From: Phytophthora sp. 'mugwort'
Taxonomy: Eukaryota > Oomycota > Peronosporomycetes > Peronosporales > Peronosporaceae
Assembly (NCBI GenBank): GCA_033558025.1
Contig: JAUCEF010000011.1
Span: forward strand, 868,001-932,000
DNA length: 64,000 bases
Reading direction: 5' to 3'
The position numbers and the translations under genes were made by a program. The notes beneath the pieces were generated by a model. The model did no database searches. It was not told where the DNA came from and worked only from the letters and a program-made list of their open reading frames with translations. Shown here piece after piece: positions 54,191 to 64,000 of the stretch. Every line of letters begins with the position of its first letter. Positions within the stretch are counted from its first letter, which is position 1.

Positions 54191-56377
54191 ATGGCGACGG
54201 AGACACCAAAAGCACAAAATAATATTGCGTTCGAGCTGTTTGCCAAGGGGTCTCCCAATGTGGCCCCCAAGGTCGAAGATGTCGAGTCTCGACGTCAACG
54301 CTGCTGCAACCAGAAGACCTGGGCCATCACGCTCATGGGTATGGGCTCTCTGACCGCCATCATGGGCATATTGTACGGTACCGCCGTGCCTGCGTACGTC
54401 AACTCGGCCGTAGAGGACCAAGTCGTATACTGTTCCGAGTCCGAGGTGGCCAAGGAGATCTACCTGGACCCATACGGAGACTGCGACGACTGCTCACCCT
54501 ACTACGTGTCAGTCTACATGCTCAACGCCACCAACGCTGAGGACTACCTGGCCACTAACGCCAAGCTGAAAGTTCATGAGATGGGGCCCTACGTCTACCG
54601 TCGCCGTGAGATCAAGCTGGACGTGTCCCTGTCGGATGACGCCTCCACAGTCACATACAAGACGTACACGTACCACACGTACGAGTCGGACAAGAGCTGC
54701 GACGGCTGCTCCGCCTCCGACGAGATCGTGAGCTTCGACACCGGTTACTTCAGCGTCATTGCGGCCACGGGCGGCGAGTTCAACCTTCTCGCTACTATCG
54801 CTGCCCAATCCTTCGCTTTGAATTTAACCTTGACCGAAATCCAAGCCATCCTCGCCAAGTACGGCGAGCAGATGATGCGCTGGATGAACGGTCTCAACTC
54901 GCTGGACCCGGAGGCCATGAAGACGACGACTACCAACGGCAGCGTTGTGAGTGTTCTGACTTCAGGTCCAGCGGCCATCGCAGACTTGGACCTCTCCGGC
55001 TTTGCGTACAACGGCATCTTCGTCAAGCGTACAGTTTCACAGTGGGCACTGGGCTATCCAAGCATGTTGGCTGGTCTCCTCCTGGGCGCCAACTACATTA
55101 AAACGTGTGAAACCGGCATGAACGCCGTGTGTGCGTCCTGCAGCGGTGACGACTGCTTGGCCATCGCATCGGCCTGTTCCATGTGCACCAAGGGCGCTGC
55201 TCTCATGGCGGTGAATAACGTCACGTGTGGCATCCTTGAATCCATCTACGCCGCGGAGCACGGCGAGACGGAGGCTGCCGCCTTTGTGGCAACCACGTGT
55301 GGACTCTGTGAGAGTGTGGGGCTTTGTGCTGCACCTCTTCCTGGTAATGTTGAGAGCTCCGGCTTGGACTACTCGCAAGCTGCGCCGGATGCATCGACAC
55401 TCAAGGACTACGTCAAACGCACGGGTTGCGACGATCTGACGAAGATCGGGACGTACGTGGAGTACAATGGCTTCACCGTCGCGCCCGTGTGGGCAAATCT
55501 AGGAGAGCGTCGTAACCCGACGCTGGCTGAGCTCAGCGCGTTCTCAAGCTACGCTAATTGCGAGTCTCCTGTCGCCAACGTTACGTGTTTCAATGTGTCG
55601 GGCACGGACGGTGCTTCTCTCAAACCAGGAGGTGTATCTATCAACGGCATGGCCAAGCAAACCACCGCCGACTACTTCAACTCGTATACGGGTGCTGCCG
55701 AGATCTACGTCAAAATCTCAAGCATGGACACGGAAGTGGATTTCAACGGTGTCTCGCTGCATCGCTTCAGCACATCGAGCGACATTTTCGACTACACGGA
55801 CAAGAACGCCAACTTGGGCACGGGCATCCCTTTTAACGGGTTACAGCAGTTGAGCTTCGTCACGGGCTTCCTGTCGTACATGTCGGGCCCGTTCTTCATC
55901 TACGGCAACACGACGCTACTGGAAGCTGTAGAGATGACCAGCACCGACGGCACTGTGATGACAGGCGACAACATGTACGAATCAGACGGCAGCCTCGTCG
56001 AGAGCTTCTATAGCGCGTACGGCACGTTCGTGGACATTGAGTCGGGCACAGGTCTGACCTTGAGTGCTCGCAAGCGGTCCCAGATCTCGTACGCGGTGGC
56101 TGCTTCGACTTCTGTGCCCAACGCGTCAATGAGCGACCTGGTGTGGCCGACGCTGCCGACGGACGTGGTGCTGCCCACGTACTGGGTGGAGGAAGCCGGC
56201 GAGGCAAAGGACAGTGTGTTGGACACGTTCAAGAGCACAATCTCGCTCGTCAAGACGTTCCTACCGGGCCTCATCGCGCTTCTCATTGTGGGTGTCATCG
56301 AGGTGGGCAGCGGCCTCTTCCTCTGGCGCCGCCACAAACAGAAGCTCGAGGTGCAGCGCTACGGCAGCATCATCTAA
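54191..56377 (+). CDS. CD36/LIMP-2-family scavenger receptor-like membrane protein
   Basis: 728 residues, one exon. A short cytoplasmic N-tail is followed by a first membrane segment at about 44-68 (TWAITLMGMGSLTAIMGILY). A large luminal or extracellular domain comes next, with KLKVHEMGPYVYRRREIKLD near residue 130. A second membrane segment lies near 690-712 (FLPGLIALLIVGVIEVGSGL), and a basic 16-residue tail ends it. The hairpin topology and the EMGPYVYRR block are typical of CD36 family proteins, which bind and move lipids or lipoprotein ligands. The middle carries an unusual Cys-rich stretch (CETGMNAVCASC, CSMCTKG, CGLCESVGLC; about residues 305-420). Potential N-glycosylation sites are numerous. 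I start at ATG 54191 because the preceding frame from 54062 uses TTG. Flanked by two small Cys-rich genes. Confidence 0.85.
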   Translation: MATETPKAQNNIAFELFAKGSPNVAPKVEDVESRRQRCCNQKTWAITLMGMGSLTAIMGILYGTAVPAYVNSAVEDQVVYCSESEVAKEIYLDPYGDCDDCSPYYVSVYMLNATNAEDYLATNAKLKVHEMGPYVYRRREIKLDVSLSDDASTVTYKTYTYHTYESDKSCDGCSASDEIVSFDTGYFSVIAATGGEFNLLATIAAQSFALNLTLTEIQAILAKYGEQMMRWMNGLNSLDPEAMKTTTTNGSVVSVLTSGPAAIADLDLSGFAYNGIFVKRTVSQWALGYPSMLAGLLLGANYIKTCETGMNAVCASCSGDDCLAIASACSMCTKGAALMAVNNVTCGILESIYAAEHGETEAAAFVATTCGLCESVGLCAAPLPGNVESSGLDYSQAAPDASTLKDYVKRTGCDDLTKIGTYVEYNGFTVAPVWANLGERRNPTLAELSAFSSYANCESPVANVTCFNVSGTDGASLKPGGVSINGMAKQTTADYFNSYTGAAEIYVKISSMDTEVDFNGVSLHRFSTSSDIFDYTDKNANLGTGIPFNGLQQLSFVTGFLSYMSGPFFIYGNTTLLEAVEMTSTDGTVMTGDNMYESDGSLVESFYSAYGTFVDIESGTGLTLSARKRSQISYAVAASTSVPNASMSDLVWPTLPTDVVLPTYWVEEAGEAKDSVLDTFKSTISLVKTFLPGLIALLIVGVIEVGSGLFLWRRHKQKLEVQRYGSII

Positions 56378-56725
56378 ACGATGACTATTGTACACACTGT
56401 ATCTCTTTGAATGTATTAGGTAGTATAACGTTTGTGAATTAAACTTGGCTTTGCCTTCATTCGTTCTTGACCGTGTGTTGCTCTGCGAACGCCCATTTTC
56501 TAGCATCTTTCTGTTAGGATATCCGTCCAAGAATGGACGTGTTCTGCAGTGTATCGGCGAAGATAGATGGCTCCACCGGTGTACAAAGCAGCTACATCCG
56601 TCTACAAAATATTATTAATACCTGTATGTATATAATTATCCTGGATAACTTTTGGGCGATACTGGCACGGGTGGACTCTGTACCACAATCAATTTGGAGC
56701 ACGTGACACGGTGAGTTTTTGGACG
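56378..56725. other. Intergenic
   Basis: 3' flank of the CD36-like gene and leader of the next small gene. No feature stands out. Confidence 0.5.
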
Positions 56726-56989
56726 ATGGACGACTGCTGGAGCGTTGTCTGCGCTGGGTGCTGCATCACGTGCATCGAAGCGACCTGCTATCCGGTATGC
56801 GACGCCACCTCGAGATGTTGCTGCGGAGACCGGGGCTTCTCTTGCTACAAAGGACAAGACAACGCTTACAGGCGGCAGGGCTCTGATTCTTACGGCAGAG
56901 GTAGCTCTCCGCCTCCAGAGATCATCGCAGTGCCAGTCAAGATGCAGCCGATAACACCTGGAGAAGCCGAGAGGTCCGAGCCAGTGTAG
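56726..56989 (+). CDS. Small Cys-rich protein 2, unknown function
   Basis: 87 residues with 11 cysteines in the first 40 (MDDCWSVVCAGCC..., RCCCGD), including CC and CCC clusters. A hydrophilic region and a Pro-rich tail (PPPEIIAVPVKMQP) follow. No signal peptide. The start ATG 56726 is preferred over an in-frame upstream TTG-type start. The design resembles the protein at 53498, and the two genes flank the CD36-like gene on the same strand, so they may be paralogues. Cys-rich clusters of this kind can be palmitoylated or bind metal, but neither is shown. Confidence 0.6.
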   Translation: MDDCWSVVCAGCCITCIEATCYPVCDATSRCCCGDRGFSCYKGQDNAYRRQGSDSYGRGSSPPPEIIAVPVKMQPITPGEAERSEPV

Positions 56990-57301
56990 AGGGGTTGACA
57001 CAATGGGGGGGGGTGATCAAACAGCCCAGGTCTTGTTACAACGCTGGAATTCTAATACTGACGTAGCGTTTCAAACCATAAGTAAAGCTACGAGCATACG
57101 AGCATGCTATGCTTTATCATGAGAAGATTGGTGGAACTAGCCCTAGCAATGTCCCAGACACAACCAGAGACTTACTCAAGCAGTCACACTGTCCACCAGG
57201 CCGTACTCGACGATGGAGTTTGACACCTCCTACGGAATCACACAGACGTCACAAATGCGAGCGTTAGCAAGCTGTGTCACCATAAAAACCGACGATAGCT
57301 T
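56990..57301. other. Intergenic, 3' ends convergent
   Basis: About 300 bases between the stop of Cys-rich protein 2 and the stop of the minus-strand SelT gene. It holds a run of nine or ten G near 57005. No gene. Confidence 0.5.
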
Positions 57302-58080
57302 TTAACATCGTACCAGGAGCGTCGGCCACCGGCCAGTCTCGAGCTTGGAGAAGATCAAATCGTCTGCATTCGTCAAACAAGACTCAGCAGTTGCCCAACA
57401 TTGAAAAATCGCTTGTCGTCACTTACCGTTAAAGTAAATCTCGAATGCACCCGATGACGTGAGCCTGCTCGCGGCCGTCCCCATGAATACTACGATGAAG
57501 AAGGTCGCGATACGGTTGTTCTGCGCCCAGCGCAGCATCGTCAGGTCCACTCCTAAAGCCGGCAAAATCTGTCATCACCGAAGTCATCAGCCTCAAGTCC
57601 TCTCCCCTAAGTTCTTTGCTTTCTCCATCCACTCACGTATTCCCCGAATAATAATAGAATCATCGCCGTCACCTGGGCGTACCCTAAGAGCTGCGCCAAC
57701 ATCTATAGAACGGCATGAAGGGAGCGTTAGCGTCCTTGTCCTCCTCCCCTAGCTACAACGTTACTGACCATCTTGGACGGGTCAACGTCGTAGTTGGCGC
57801 CGTAGACTCTGTCCACCAGATGGGGGAAGATGTCCACCAGGTATGTCTTGATCTGGTTGAAGTTCTGCTGGTAGCCGCACGCCGTGCAGTACAAGACGCG
57901 CACCTGGTCGTCGGCGATGTTGCGCTGCAGGTTCCGCTCCTTGGCAGCGGTCGCCTCCTCTGCTTTCGCGACGGCATCGAACACCGACTGGGCTGGGGCG
58001 CCGTGCGAGGTCACGAGCGGCCCCAGCACCGCCTGACTCAGCGTCACCAGCAGCAGAATGCGCAGCACGCCGGACGTCAT
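57302..58080 (-). CDS. Selenoprotein T homologue with Cys in place of Sec (four exons)
   Basis: Proposed exons, minus strand: 58080-57769, 57702-57633, 57552-57427, 57363-57302. Each intron starts GT and ends AG and phases join. Product 189 residues (family about 195). Order: signal peptide MTSGVLRILLLVTLSQ; VRVLYCTACGYQQNF with the redox CxxC at residues 65 and 68 (many SelT proteins have CVSU, with Sec at the second position); a membrane-associated helix MLAQLLGYAQVTAMILLLFG; then RWAQNNRIATFFIVVFMG and SSGAFEIYFNG|DDLIFSKLETGRWPT. It is a thioredoxin-like ER oxidoreductase. The codon is TGC, not TGA, so no Sec insertion is needed. The donor of exon 2 (GTGA|GTGGAT) is the least certain junction. 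The gene is convergent with Cys-rich protein 2 and divergent from the Moco gene at 58284. Confidence 0.8.
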
Positions 58081-58241
58081 CTTGCTCGAAGTCGCAGTAT
58101 AGTTTACGCCCGCTACAGGGAGTTCCGGCTACATAACTTTCATGTTTGGTTCCAATAACGAAAGGTTAACTGAAAAGTATGATTAGTTCTGTTATTTACC
58201 AGGTTATAATTGTTATTTCGCTCGAGCACTACGTCTGATTC

Positions 58242-58258
58242 GCTCACTTTCAAGCTTG
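58242..58258 (+). promoter_or_regulatory. Possible initiator of the Moco gene
   Basis: GCTCACTTTCAAGCTTG is a partial match to the initiator/flanking consensus, 26-42 bases before ATG 58284, in the short shared region between divergent genes. Confidence 0.4.
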
Positions 58259-58283
58259 ACCTTGAGGCGCTCAGTTTAGTGTG

Positions 58284-60598
58284 ATGTGCGACTGCGGAGA
58301 CGAGGGCGTATCGGCCACGCGGCGCGAGAGCGCGTACGATATGATCCGCGTGGACGCCGCCGTGGAGTTGGTGCTGCAACAGGCGCAGCCTCTTGGGGCC
58401 GTGCCGGTCCAGACACACGAGGCCGACGGCTTCGTGCTGGCCGAGTCCGTACACAGTGTCGTGAGTTGATGGCGGATATTAAACAATACATTGCTATACT
58501 GATATACTATTAACGTTGTAGGAGTCGCTGCCGCCGTTCCGGGCGAGCATCATGGACGGCTATGCGGTCGTCGCGGCAGATGGAGTCGGCACGGTGCGTT
58601 GAAGACGAATGAAAGCTGCTAGTGAGCTTGCTATAGACGTCTGATAATTCCGTTATGTAACCTGCAGTTCCCTGTGGTAGAGCGCATAGCGGCGGGTGAC
58701 ATGCCGGCGAGTGCGTTGAAGTCTGGCCAGGTGGCGTACATCACGACGGGGTCTCCCGTTCCGGACGGGGCCGACGCGGTGGTGAAGATTGAGGACACAA
58801 GCAGTGTCGAAGGCAGTGAGAAGCTGGAGCGAGAGGCGGCAGTGAACATCTTAAAGGCCGTGAAGGTGGGACAGAACATCCGTCCGATCGGATCGGACAT
58901 CAGCCCCGGAGAAATGCTCGTGGATGCGCACGAACGCGTGTCAGCGGCTGAAATTGGGCTCTTAGCGACTGTAAGTTGAGTTGAGAGGATTCATTTAAGT
59001 ACTTTGCATGATTTTTTTTTTTTGACGGGAAGGATGACGTGCTATTCGGTTCAGGCTGGGATCACTGAAGTGCAGGTGCACCGCAAGCCTGTGGTTGGTG
59101 TCCTCTCGACGGGGAGCGAGCTTGTTGAGGCTTTTCAGGGGACAACGACGCCGGGCAAGATTCGAGACAGCAACCGTCCAATGCTACTAGCATTGCTGAA
59201 TGGATGGGGTGCCATGACGTGCAATTTGGGCGTGTGCAGCGACAAGAAGCAGGCACTAAAGGATACCATACTGAAGGCACTCGAGAAGGTTGACGTGCTG
59301 ATCACGAGCGGGGGCGTGAGTATGGGGGAACATGACCTCATTAAGCCATTGCTGGAGGAAATGGGCACCGTTCACTTTGGAAGATTGTTGATGAAACCCG
59401 GCAAGCCCACCACATTTGCCACCCTGGACCTGCAGGGTAAGAAGAAGCTTATATTTGCTCTGCCGGGCAATCCTGTGAGCTCCTTCACAACTTGCCATTT
59501 GCTGGTTCACCCGGCGCTACAGCGACTTCGTGGGCTTCCGGTCTCAAAATGCTATCACGCTAAGGTTTATGCGGCTCTCACTCATCCGATCAAGCTGGAC
59601 GCCCAGCGTCCCGAATATCATCGCGCAAACTTGGAGTGGGACGGCAAGCAACACAAGTTCTTAGCCTCCAGTACCGGCCGGCAAATTAGTTCCCGCTTGC
59701 TAAGGTTCGCTTGCTTGACTTGTTGCACTCTCTCTATCAGCGTTGTATCTGTAACTAACATGTTGCACTGCTTATTCTGTTTAGCTGCCGTAATGCCAAC
59801 GCTCTGCTTTGCTTGCCGACGGGCACTGAAGTGCGTGACGGCGAGGCAGTTGCAGCCCTTGTATTGGATAGCACTTTTGGTAACGCCACGGGTGCTAATG
59901 CAGCCTCTCCCATCCAAAGCCAGAGTACTGCGTCGTCTGCTTACCGACCTGCAAAAGAGAAGCCTAATGCCCCCAAGAAGGTTTTTCGCGCTGGTCTCTT
60001 AACGGTATGCAGGTTCAAGAAGCACTGCCTTACAATTGACATTTTTCCGCTTGCTGCTTCGCTAACACGCATGTTCTTATGGGTGCGGATTGCTGTGCAG
60101 ATTAGCGACCGTGTCTTTGCTGGCACGTCGACCGACATGAGTGGGCCGGCGATGTTCGATGTGCTTGAACAGGTTGATAAGGTCCAGATGGATGTGGTCG
60201 CCATTAAGGTCGTGCCCGATAATGTGGACCAAATCCAGGCAGTGGTGAAGGAGTGGGCAGACGCGGACATTGTTGATCTGATTCTGACTTCGGGTGGCAC
60301 AGGCTTTAGTCCTCGCGATGTCACTCCTGAGGCCATTAAGGCTGTGATAGACAAGGACATTCCAGGATTCCCTATTGCAATGCTCGAGAGTTCGCTCAAG
60401 ATCACGGCCAAGGCTGTGCTATCTCGACCCGTTGCCGGTATTCGAAAGAAGACGCTGGTCGTGACTCTGCCGGGAAAACCGAAGGCGGTTGTGGAGAATT
60501 TTTCTGCGATCGCGGAAGTGTTACCACATGCACTGCACCTTGTCCGCGACGAGCCGCACGAACACCATCACGCGAATCCGAGCTCGCACTACACGTAA
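58284..60598 (+). CDS. Molybdenum cofactor biosynthesis enzyme, MoeA-MogA fusion (CNX1-like order)
   Basis: Exons 58284-58460, 58522-58593, 58668-58970, 59055-59704, 59785-60004, 60101-60598. All introns are GT-AG and in phase, giving 639 residues. The first part (about 1-400) is MoeA-like: ESLPPFRASIMDGYAVVAAD, VYITTGSPVPDGADAVVKIE-type sequence, GVLSTGSELVE, ITSGGVSMGEHDLIKP, FALPGNPVSSF. It inserts molybdate to finish Moco. The second (about 466-630) is MogA-like: AGLLTISDRVFAGTSTDMSG, LILTSGGTGFSPRDVTPEA, VVTLPGKPKAVVENF. It adenylates molybdopterin. The MoeA-then-MogA order is that of plant CNX1; animal gephyrin has the reverse order. A linker with a Ser/Ala-rich stretch joins them. Located about 200 bases from the divergent SelT gene. 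Confidence 0.9.
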
Positions 60599-61077
60599 GG
60601 CTGGCCGTTGATCATGGAGTATAAGTGGCTGCAACCAGAGTAATAAGCAACAGCCATCGCTCCCTGGATCTCTGGAGTTTAGATATTGTCGCAATTATTA
60701 CAAACTTTTTAGGAAAAGGAAAGTTGTGACTTCTAGCTTGCAATTTTTGTAACAGCTGACCCGCCACGTACTTAGACTAAGAGTGAAGGTCAAATAGCTG
60801 CTTTCGTAAATATTTTCAATTCTGTACTGTCACTGGTCCAAATCATTCGTAAAATCCGCTTTTTATTGGTCGAAGCAACTCCATCACGGCTATATTTGCA
60901 GCTTCTCTGATCTAGCTGATTGGACAGCGACGTACGTTCCCCCCCCCCTCTCCGCGCTGACAAGACCAGCAGAACCAAGAAGCGCCAAGAAGCAGCAAGC
61001 CCCGACTCGAGCTCGAGTTCTTCGCGTGGTCCCTCCCGTCTCTCTCTTCACCACCCACTCTTCTCCACACCGAAAAA
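60599..61077. other. Intergenic and eRF1 leader
   Basis: 3' end of the Moco gene and promoter of eRF1, with a run of ten C at about 60940. No other gene and no clear initiator element. Confidence 0.5.
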
Positions 61078-62469
61078 ATGTCCACTCCCAGCGTTGCCGA
61101 CGACCAGGTGGAGCTTTTCAAGGTGAAGAAGCTGATCAAGTCTCTCCAGGCAGCTCGCGGGTGCGTTCATCTTCTGCCATAACATGCTGCTAATTTCGGA
61201 TCCGAAAATAACGTTGTATTTCCTTCTCCCCACAGCAACGGTACGAGCATGATCTCGCTCATCGTTCCGCCTAAGCAGCAGATCCCGCTCGTGGCCAAGA
61301 TGCTATCAGATGAAATGGGCACGGCCACCAACATTAAGTCGCGCGTCAACCGCCTGTCGGTGCTGGGCGCCATCACGTCGACGCAGCAGCGCCTGAAGCT
61401 GTACAACAAATGCCCTCCCAATGGCCTCATCATCTACTGCGGCACCATCATCACGGACGAAGGCAAGGAGAAGCGCGTCAACATCGACTTCGAGCCCTTC
61501 CGCCCCATTAACACGTCGCTTTACATGTGCGACAACAAGTTCCACACGGAGGCGCTGGGCGAGCTGCTGCAGGACAACGACCGATTCGGGTTTATCGTCA
61601 TGGATGGTAACGGAGCGCTGTACGGTGCCGTCTCGGGCAGCAACCGTGAGGTCTTGCACAAGTTTTCGGTGGACTTGCCCAAGAAGCACGGCCGTGGTGG
61701 TCAGTCTGCGCTGCGTTTCGCGCGTCTGCGTCTCGAGAAGCGCCACAACTACGTGCGCAAGGTGGCCGAGACGGCCACGCAATTGTTCATCACGAACGAC
61801 CAGCCCAACATTTCCAACCTCGTCCTGGCTGGATCCGCCGACTTCAAGAACGAGCTCAACGGCTCCGACCTGTTCGACAAGCGTCTTGCTGCTATTGTTG
61901 TCAAGGTTGTTGATGTGTCGTACGGTGGCGAGAACGGATTCAACCAGGCCATCGAGTTGGCCGCCGAGACGCTCACAAACGTCAAGTTTGTGCAGGAGAA
62001 GAAGCTGATCGTGAGCTACATGGAGGAGATTGCTCAAGACTCGGGCAAGTACTGCTTCGGTGTGAATGATACGATGAAGGCCTTGGACCTGGGTGCCGTG
62101 GAGACGCTCATCCTGTGGGAGGACCTACCGCATCACCGCTACCTGCTGCGTAATGAGACGACGGGCGCTGAGTCCGTGAAAATCCTGTCGCCATCAGAGG
62201 AAAGCGTGGACTCGAACTTCCTGGACGCCGCGACGGGCGCGAAGCTGGAGACGGTGGAGCGCGTGCCGCTGGTGGAATGGTTCGCCAACAACTACAAGCA
62301 GTTCGGTACGACGCTGGAGTTTGTGACGGCGCGTTCCCAGGAGGGCTCGCAGTTCTGCCAGGGTTTCGGTGGCATTGGCGGCATTCTCCGGTGGAAGGTG
62401 GACTTCATGGAGATGGATTACGAGTTCGACGACGACGACTCGGACTTTGACGAGGACGCGTTCATGTAG
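61078..62469 (+). CDS. ETF1: Eukaryotic peptide chain release factor subunit 1 (eRF1)
   Basis: Exon 1 61078-61160, intron 61161-61235 (GTGCGT...CCACAG), exon 2 61236-62469; 438 residues, close to the 437 of animal eRF1. Domain 1 has the NIKS motif at about residues 60-63 and the YxCxxxF motif (YMCDNKF) that read stop codons. Domain 2 has the universal GGQ ([13 protein letters not shown], residues 182-184) that triggers peptidyl-tRNA hydrolysis. Domain 3 ends in a highly acidic tail ([15 protein letters not shown]) used with eRF3. It acts in the cytosol to end translation at all three stop codons; its own stop is TAG. The codon start is ATG 61078 ([15 protein letters not shown]). Strongly GC-rich at third positions. 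Confidence 0.97.
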
Positions 62470-62865
62470 AAGTAATTATTGCGTGACGCTTTGCGCTTAG
62501 TTAGGACAAAAAAGCGTCACGCACCGTGGCGCTGCGGAAGGAACTTGCGCAATCTGACAAAGAAGGAATGCATTTCAGACCAGCCGTCCAAGCCGCTATA
62601 GATTTTCGAGCAGCGAGGAGCAGTACAGCGGCTGACGTGGACGAGCTGTAAATACCCAGTGAGGCGAGGAATACACGACCCATTCCTTGCTGAGTTAAGC
62701 CCGCGTCTGCGTCCAGGCACACATACAGTGGTGATCACTAATTTGTGTTGATGATGTGCAGACAGGTACATAATGTCCAGGTGTTCGCGTTGCTCGTTTG
62801 ATCAGTAGGGAAATCTCGTGACTGTAAAGCTGACACGAAGAGCCGCGCAGTTATCTGTAGATAAC
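62470..62865. other. Intergenic
   Basis: About 400 bases separating eRF1 from the next plus-strand gene. Nothing recognised. Confidence 0.5.
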
Positions 62866-64000
62866 ATGGGCGACGAAGCGAGGGAGGCTCCTGTCAAGCG
62901 CATGGAAGGCGACGTAGACGAGCAGGAGGTGCGGGAACAGGAAGCAGCACAGTGTTTGCAGCGGATGTTTCGCTGTCGCAAGGCTCGAGTGCGGCTGCGT
63001 CAGATGCTGACGTCCGTCTTCGAGAAGTTCTACGACGCCGAATCGGGGCTCTACTATTACCTGGACAAACGCTCAGGCGAGACGACGTGGGAGAAACCTC
63101 GAGCGCTCCGTGGCGATGACGATATGGAGTTAACGGCTGTATACGATGGGAAAGACGAGGCGTCGGAAGCTGAGTCAGCACGTGTCGTTGATCTGAAACA
63201 GGAGGACAACAAAACTAGCAACGAAGAGGGCGACGGAAACGAAGAAACCGAAGAAAAGTATCTCGGTTTCTCGGTACAGGATCTGGCGCTTGCTCGAGAG
63301 CAGTTCGCACACTACGACACAGATGGCAGCGGGTCTATCAACGCCAACGAGCTCCACAAACTGTTCACAAACCTCGGCGAACAGCTCACAGTGAACAATG
63401 TGCGTGAACATATTAAAGCAGTTGACACGGACGGGAACGGCGAGGTGGATTTCGATGAGTTTCTCCATCTACTACGCAAGCAGCAGGACAAGAACCAGTA
63501 CGCAGCGTCATTGACGCTGGCATTACTCTTCGGGCCAAAGGAGTTGACCAAACTCAAGCAGCAATTTATGATTCTGGACTTGGACGGCAGTGGTGCCATT
63601 GACGAGCACGAACTGCAGCAGCTAGTGAAGAAGTTGGGTCGTCGCGCGGAGGAGTTCGACCTGCCGGCCATACTGCGAGAGGTTGACGCCGATGGTAGCG
63701 GCACGATCGGCTTCAACGAGTTCTTGCAGATCGTAGCAGCCATGACAAAGAGCGACGGCAACGGTCCCAAGTCAGCCTTTGCAACATTACTGGATATGGG
63801 GATTGCACAAGGTCTGCTCAACGGTCTGGACGAGGTCGTGCAAGCTTCGCGCCAGAAGATTTTCGAGTGGTTTAACGCTGACCTCATCGCCGAGCAAAAA
63901 CGGCTTAAAGCGAAGCGCGAGCATCGAAGGCGCCAAGAAGAAGAGCGACAGCGTCAGCTTGCACAAGACCGAGAGTTCTATGCGAAGCACCAGGCCGAGC
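62866..64000 (+). CDS. WW/IQ/EF-hand protein, 5' part (runs off window)
   Basis: 378 codons visible from ATG 62866. In order: an IQ-like motif (CLQRMFRCRKARVRLRQ, residues 30-46), which may bind calmodulin, and a WW-like domain (KFYDAESGLYYYLDKRSGET, then TWEKP; about 54-78) whose first Trp is replaced by Phe. An acidic linker comes next. Four EF-hand calcium loops follow: DTDGSGSINANE (151-162), DTDGNGEVDFDE (187-198), DLDGSGAIDEHE (238-249) and DADGSGTIGFNE (274-285). After these comes a Lys/Arg/Glu-rich coiled region. It is probably a calcium-regulated scaffold or signalling protein, with the function of the missing C-terminus unknown. This combination is common in oomycete genomes. Incomplete because of the window edge. 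Confidence 0.85.
   Translation, partial: MGDEAREAPVKRMEGDVDEQEVREQEAAQCLQRMFRCRKARVRLRQMLTSVFEKFYDAESGLYYYLDKRSGETTWEKPRALRGDDDMELTAVYDGKDEASEAESARVVDLKQEDNKTSNEEGDGNEETEEKYLGFSVQDLALAREQFAHYDTDGSGSINANELHKLFTNLGEQLTVNNVREHIKAVDTDGNGEVDFDEFLHLLRKQQDKNQYAASLTLALLFGPKELTKLKQQFMILDLDGSGAIDEHELQQLVKKLGRRAEEFDLPAILREVDADGSGTIGFNEFLQIVAAMTKSDGNGPKSAFATLLDMGIAQGLLNGLDEVVQASRQKIFEWFNADLIAEQKRLKAKREHRRRQEEERQRQLAQDREFYAKHQAE

Noticed and set aside
57769..58080. SelT needing UGA recoding
   Set aside because: The position corresponding to Sec is TGC, so no Sec insertion is required.
61306..62037. 243-codon minus-strand frame inside eRF1
   Set aside because: Antisense shadow of a GC3-rich coding exon. 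eRF1 itself is unmistakable.

Overview
The window looks like nuclear DNA of an oomycete, most probably a Phytophthora. The evidence is a family of elicitin genes with the canonical six-cysteine 98-residue domain, GCTCATTCTGCAATTTG-type oomycete core promoters in front of them, short GT-AG introns in the housekeeping genes, and a dense population of transposable elements of eukaryotic families. No bacterial operons, rRNA, tRNA or CRISPR arrays were seen. Species cannot be fixed by eye.

Layout. 1-1.2 kb: decayed Ty1/copia gag-protease, cut by the window edge. 2.3-3.7 kb: dead PIF/Harbinger-type transposase. 4.4-8.9 kb: dead Mutator-like element carrying a MULE transposase, a SWIM-like zinc finger and a Ulp1-type protease. 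9.7-28.5 kb: elicitin region with two short elicitins (9745, 12916), two relics (13.7 and 16.7 kb) and two long Thr-rich elicitins (25489 minus, 27949 plus). Wedged between these are a hAT relic, a GATC-dense segment, a LINE and a piggyBac element with recognisable ends. 29.3-30.4 kb: Tc1/mariner relic. 31.6-38 kb: a Harbinger-type transposase split by a Ty3/gypsy element with both LTRs and a 5-bp target duplication. 39-46.8 kb: pieces of other gypsy elements, including two nearly identical 657-bp LTRs in inverted orientation. 46.8-53 kb: a tyrosine-recombinase (DIRS-like) retrotransposon and gag-like ORFs.

From 53.5 kb the character changes abruptly to compact, intact genes: two small Cys-rich proteins flanking a CD36/LIMP-2-like membrane receptor, a selenoprotein T homologue in a Cys form (minus strand, four exons), a two-domain molybdenum cofactor enzyme (plant CNX1-like order, six exons), eRF1 (two exons), and the start of a WW/IQ/EF-hand protein that runs off the right edge. 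Genes are a few hundred bases apart, mostly on the plus strand.

Functionally, the left 53 kb is an effector/elicitor region being remodelled by transposons, with secreted sterol-binding elicitins, live and dead. The right 10 kb is conserved housekeeping (translation termination, Moco synthesis, ER redox). No single new system is proven. The best candidates for a second look are the CD36 gene with its Cys-rich insertion and Cys-rich neighbours, the basic-composition elicitin with Val13, the MULE/SWIM/Ulp1 element, the inverted twin LTRs, and several perfect palindromes.
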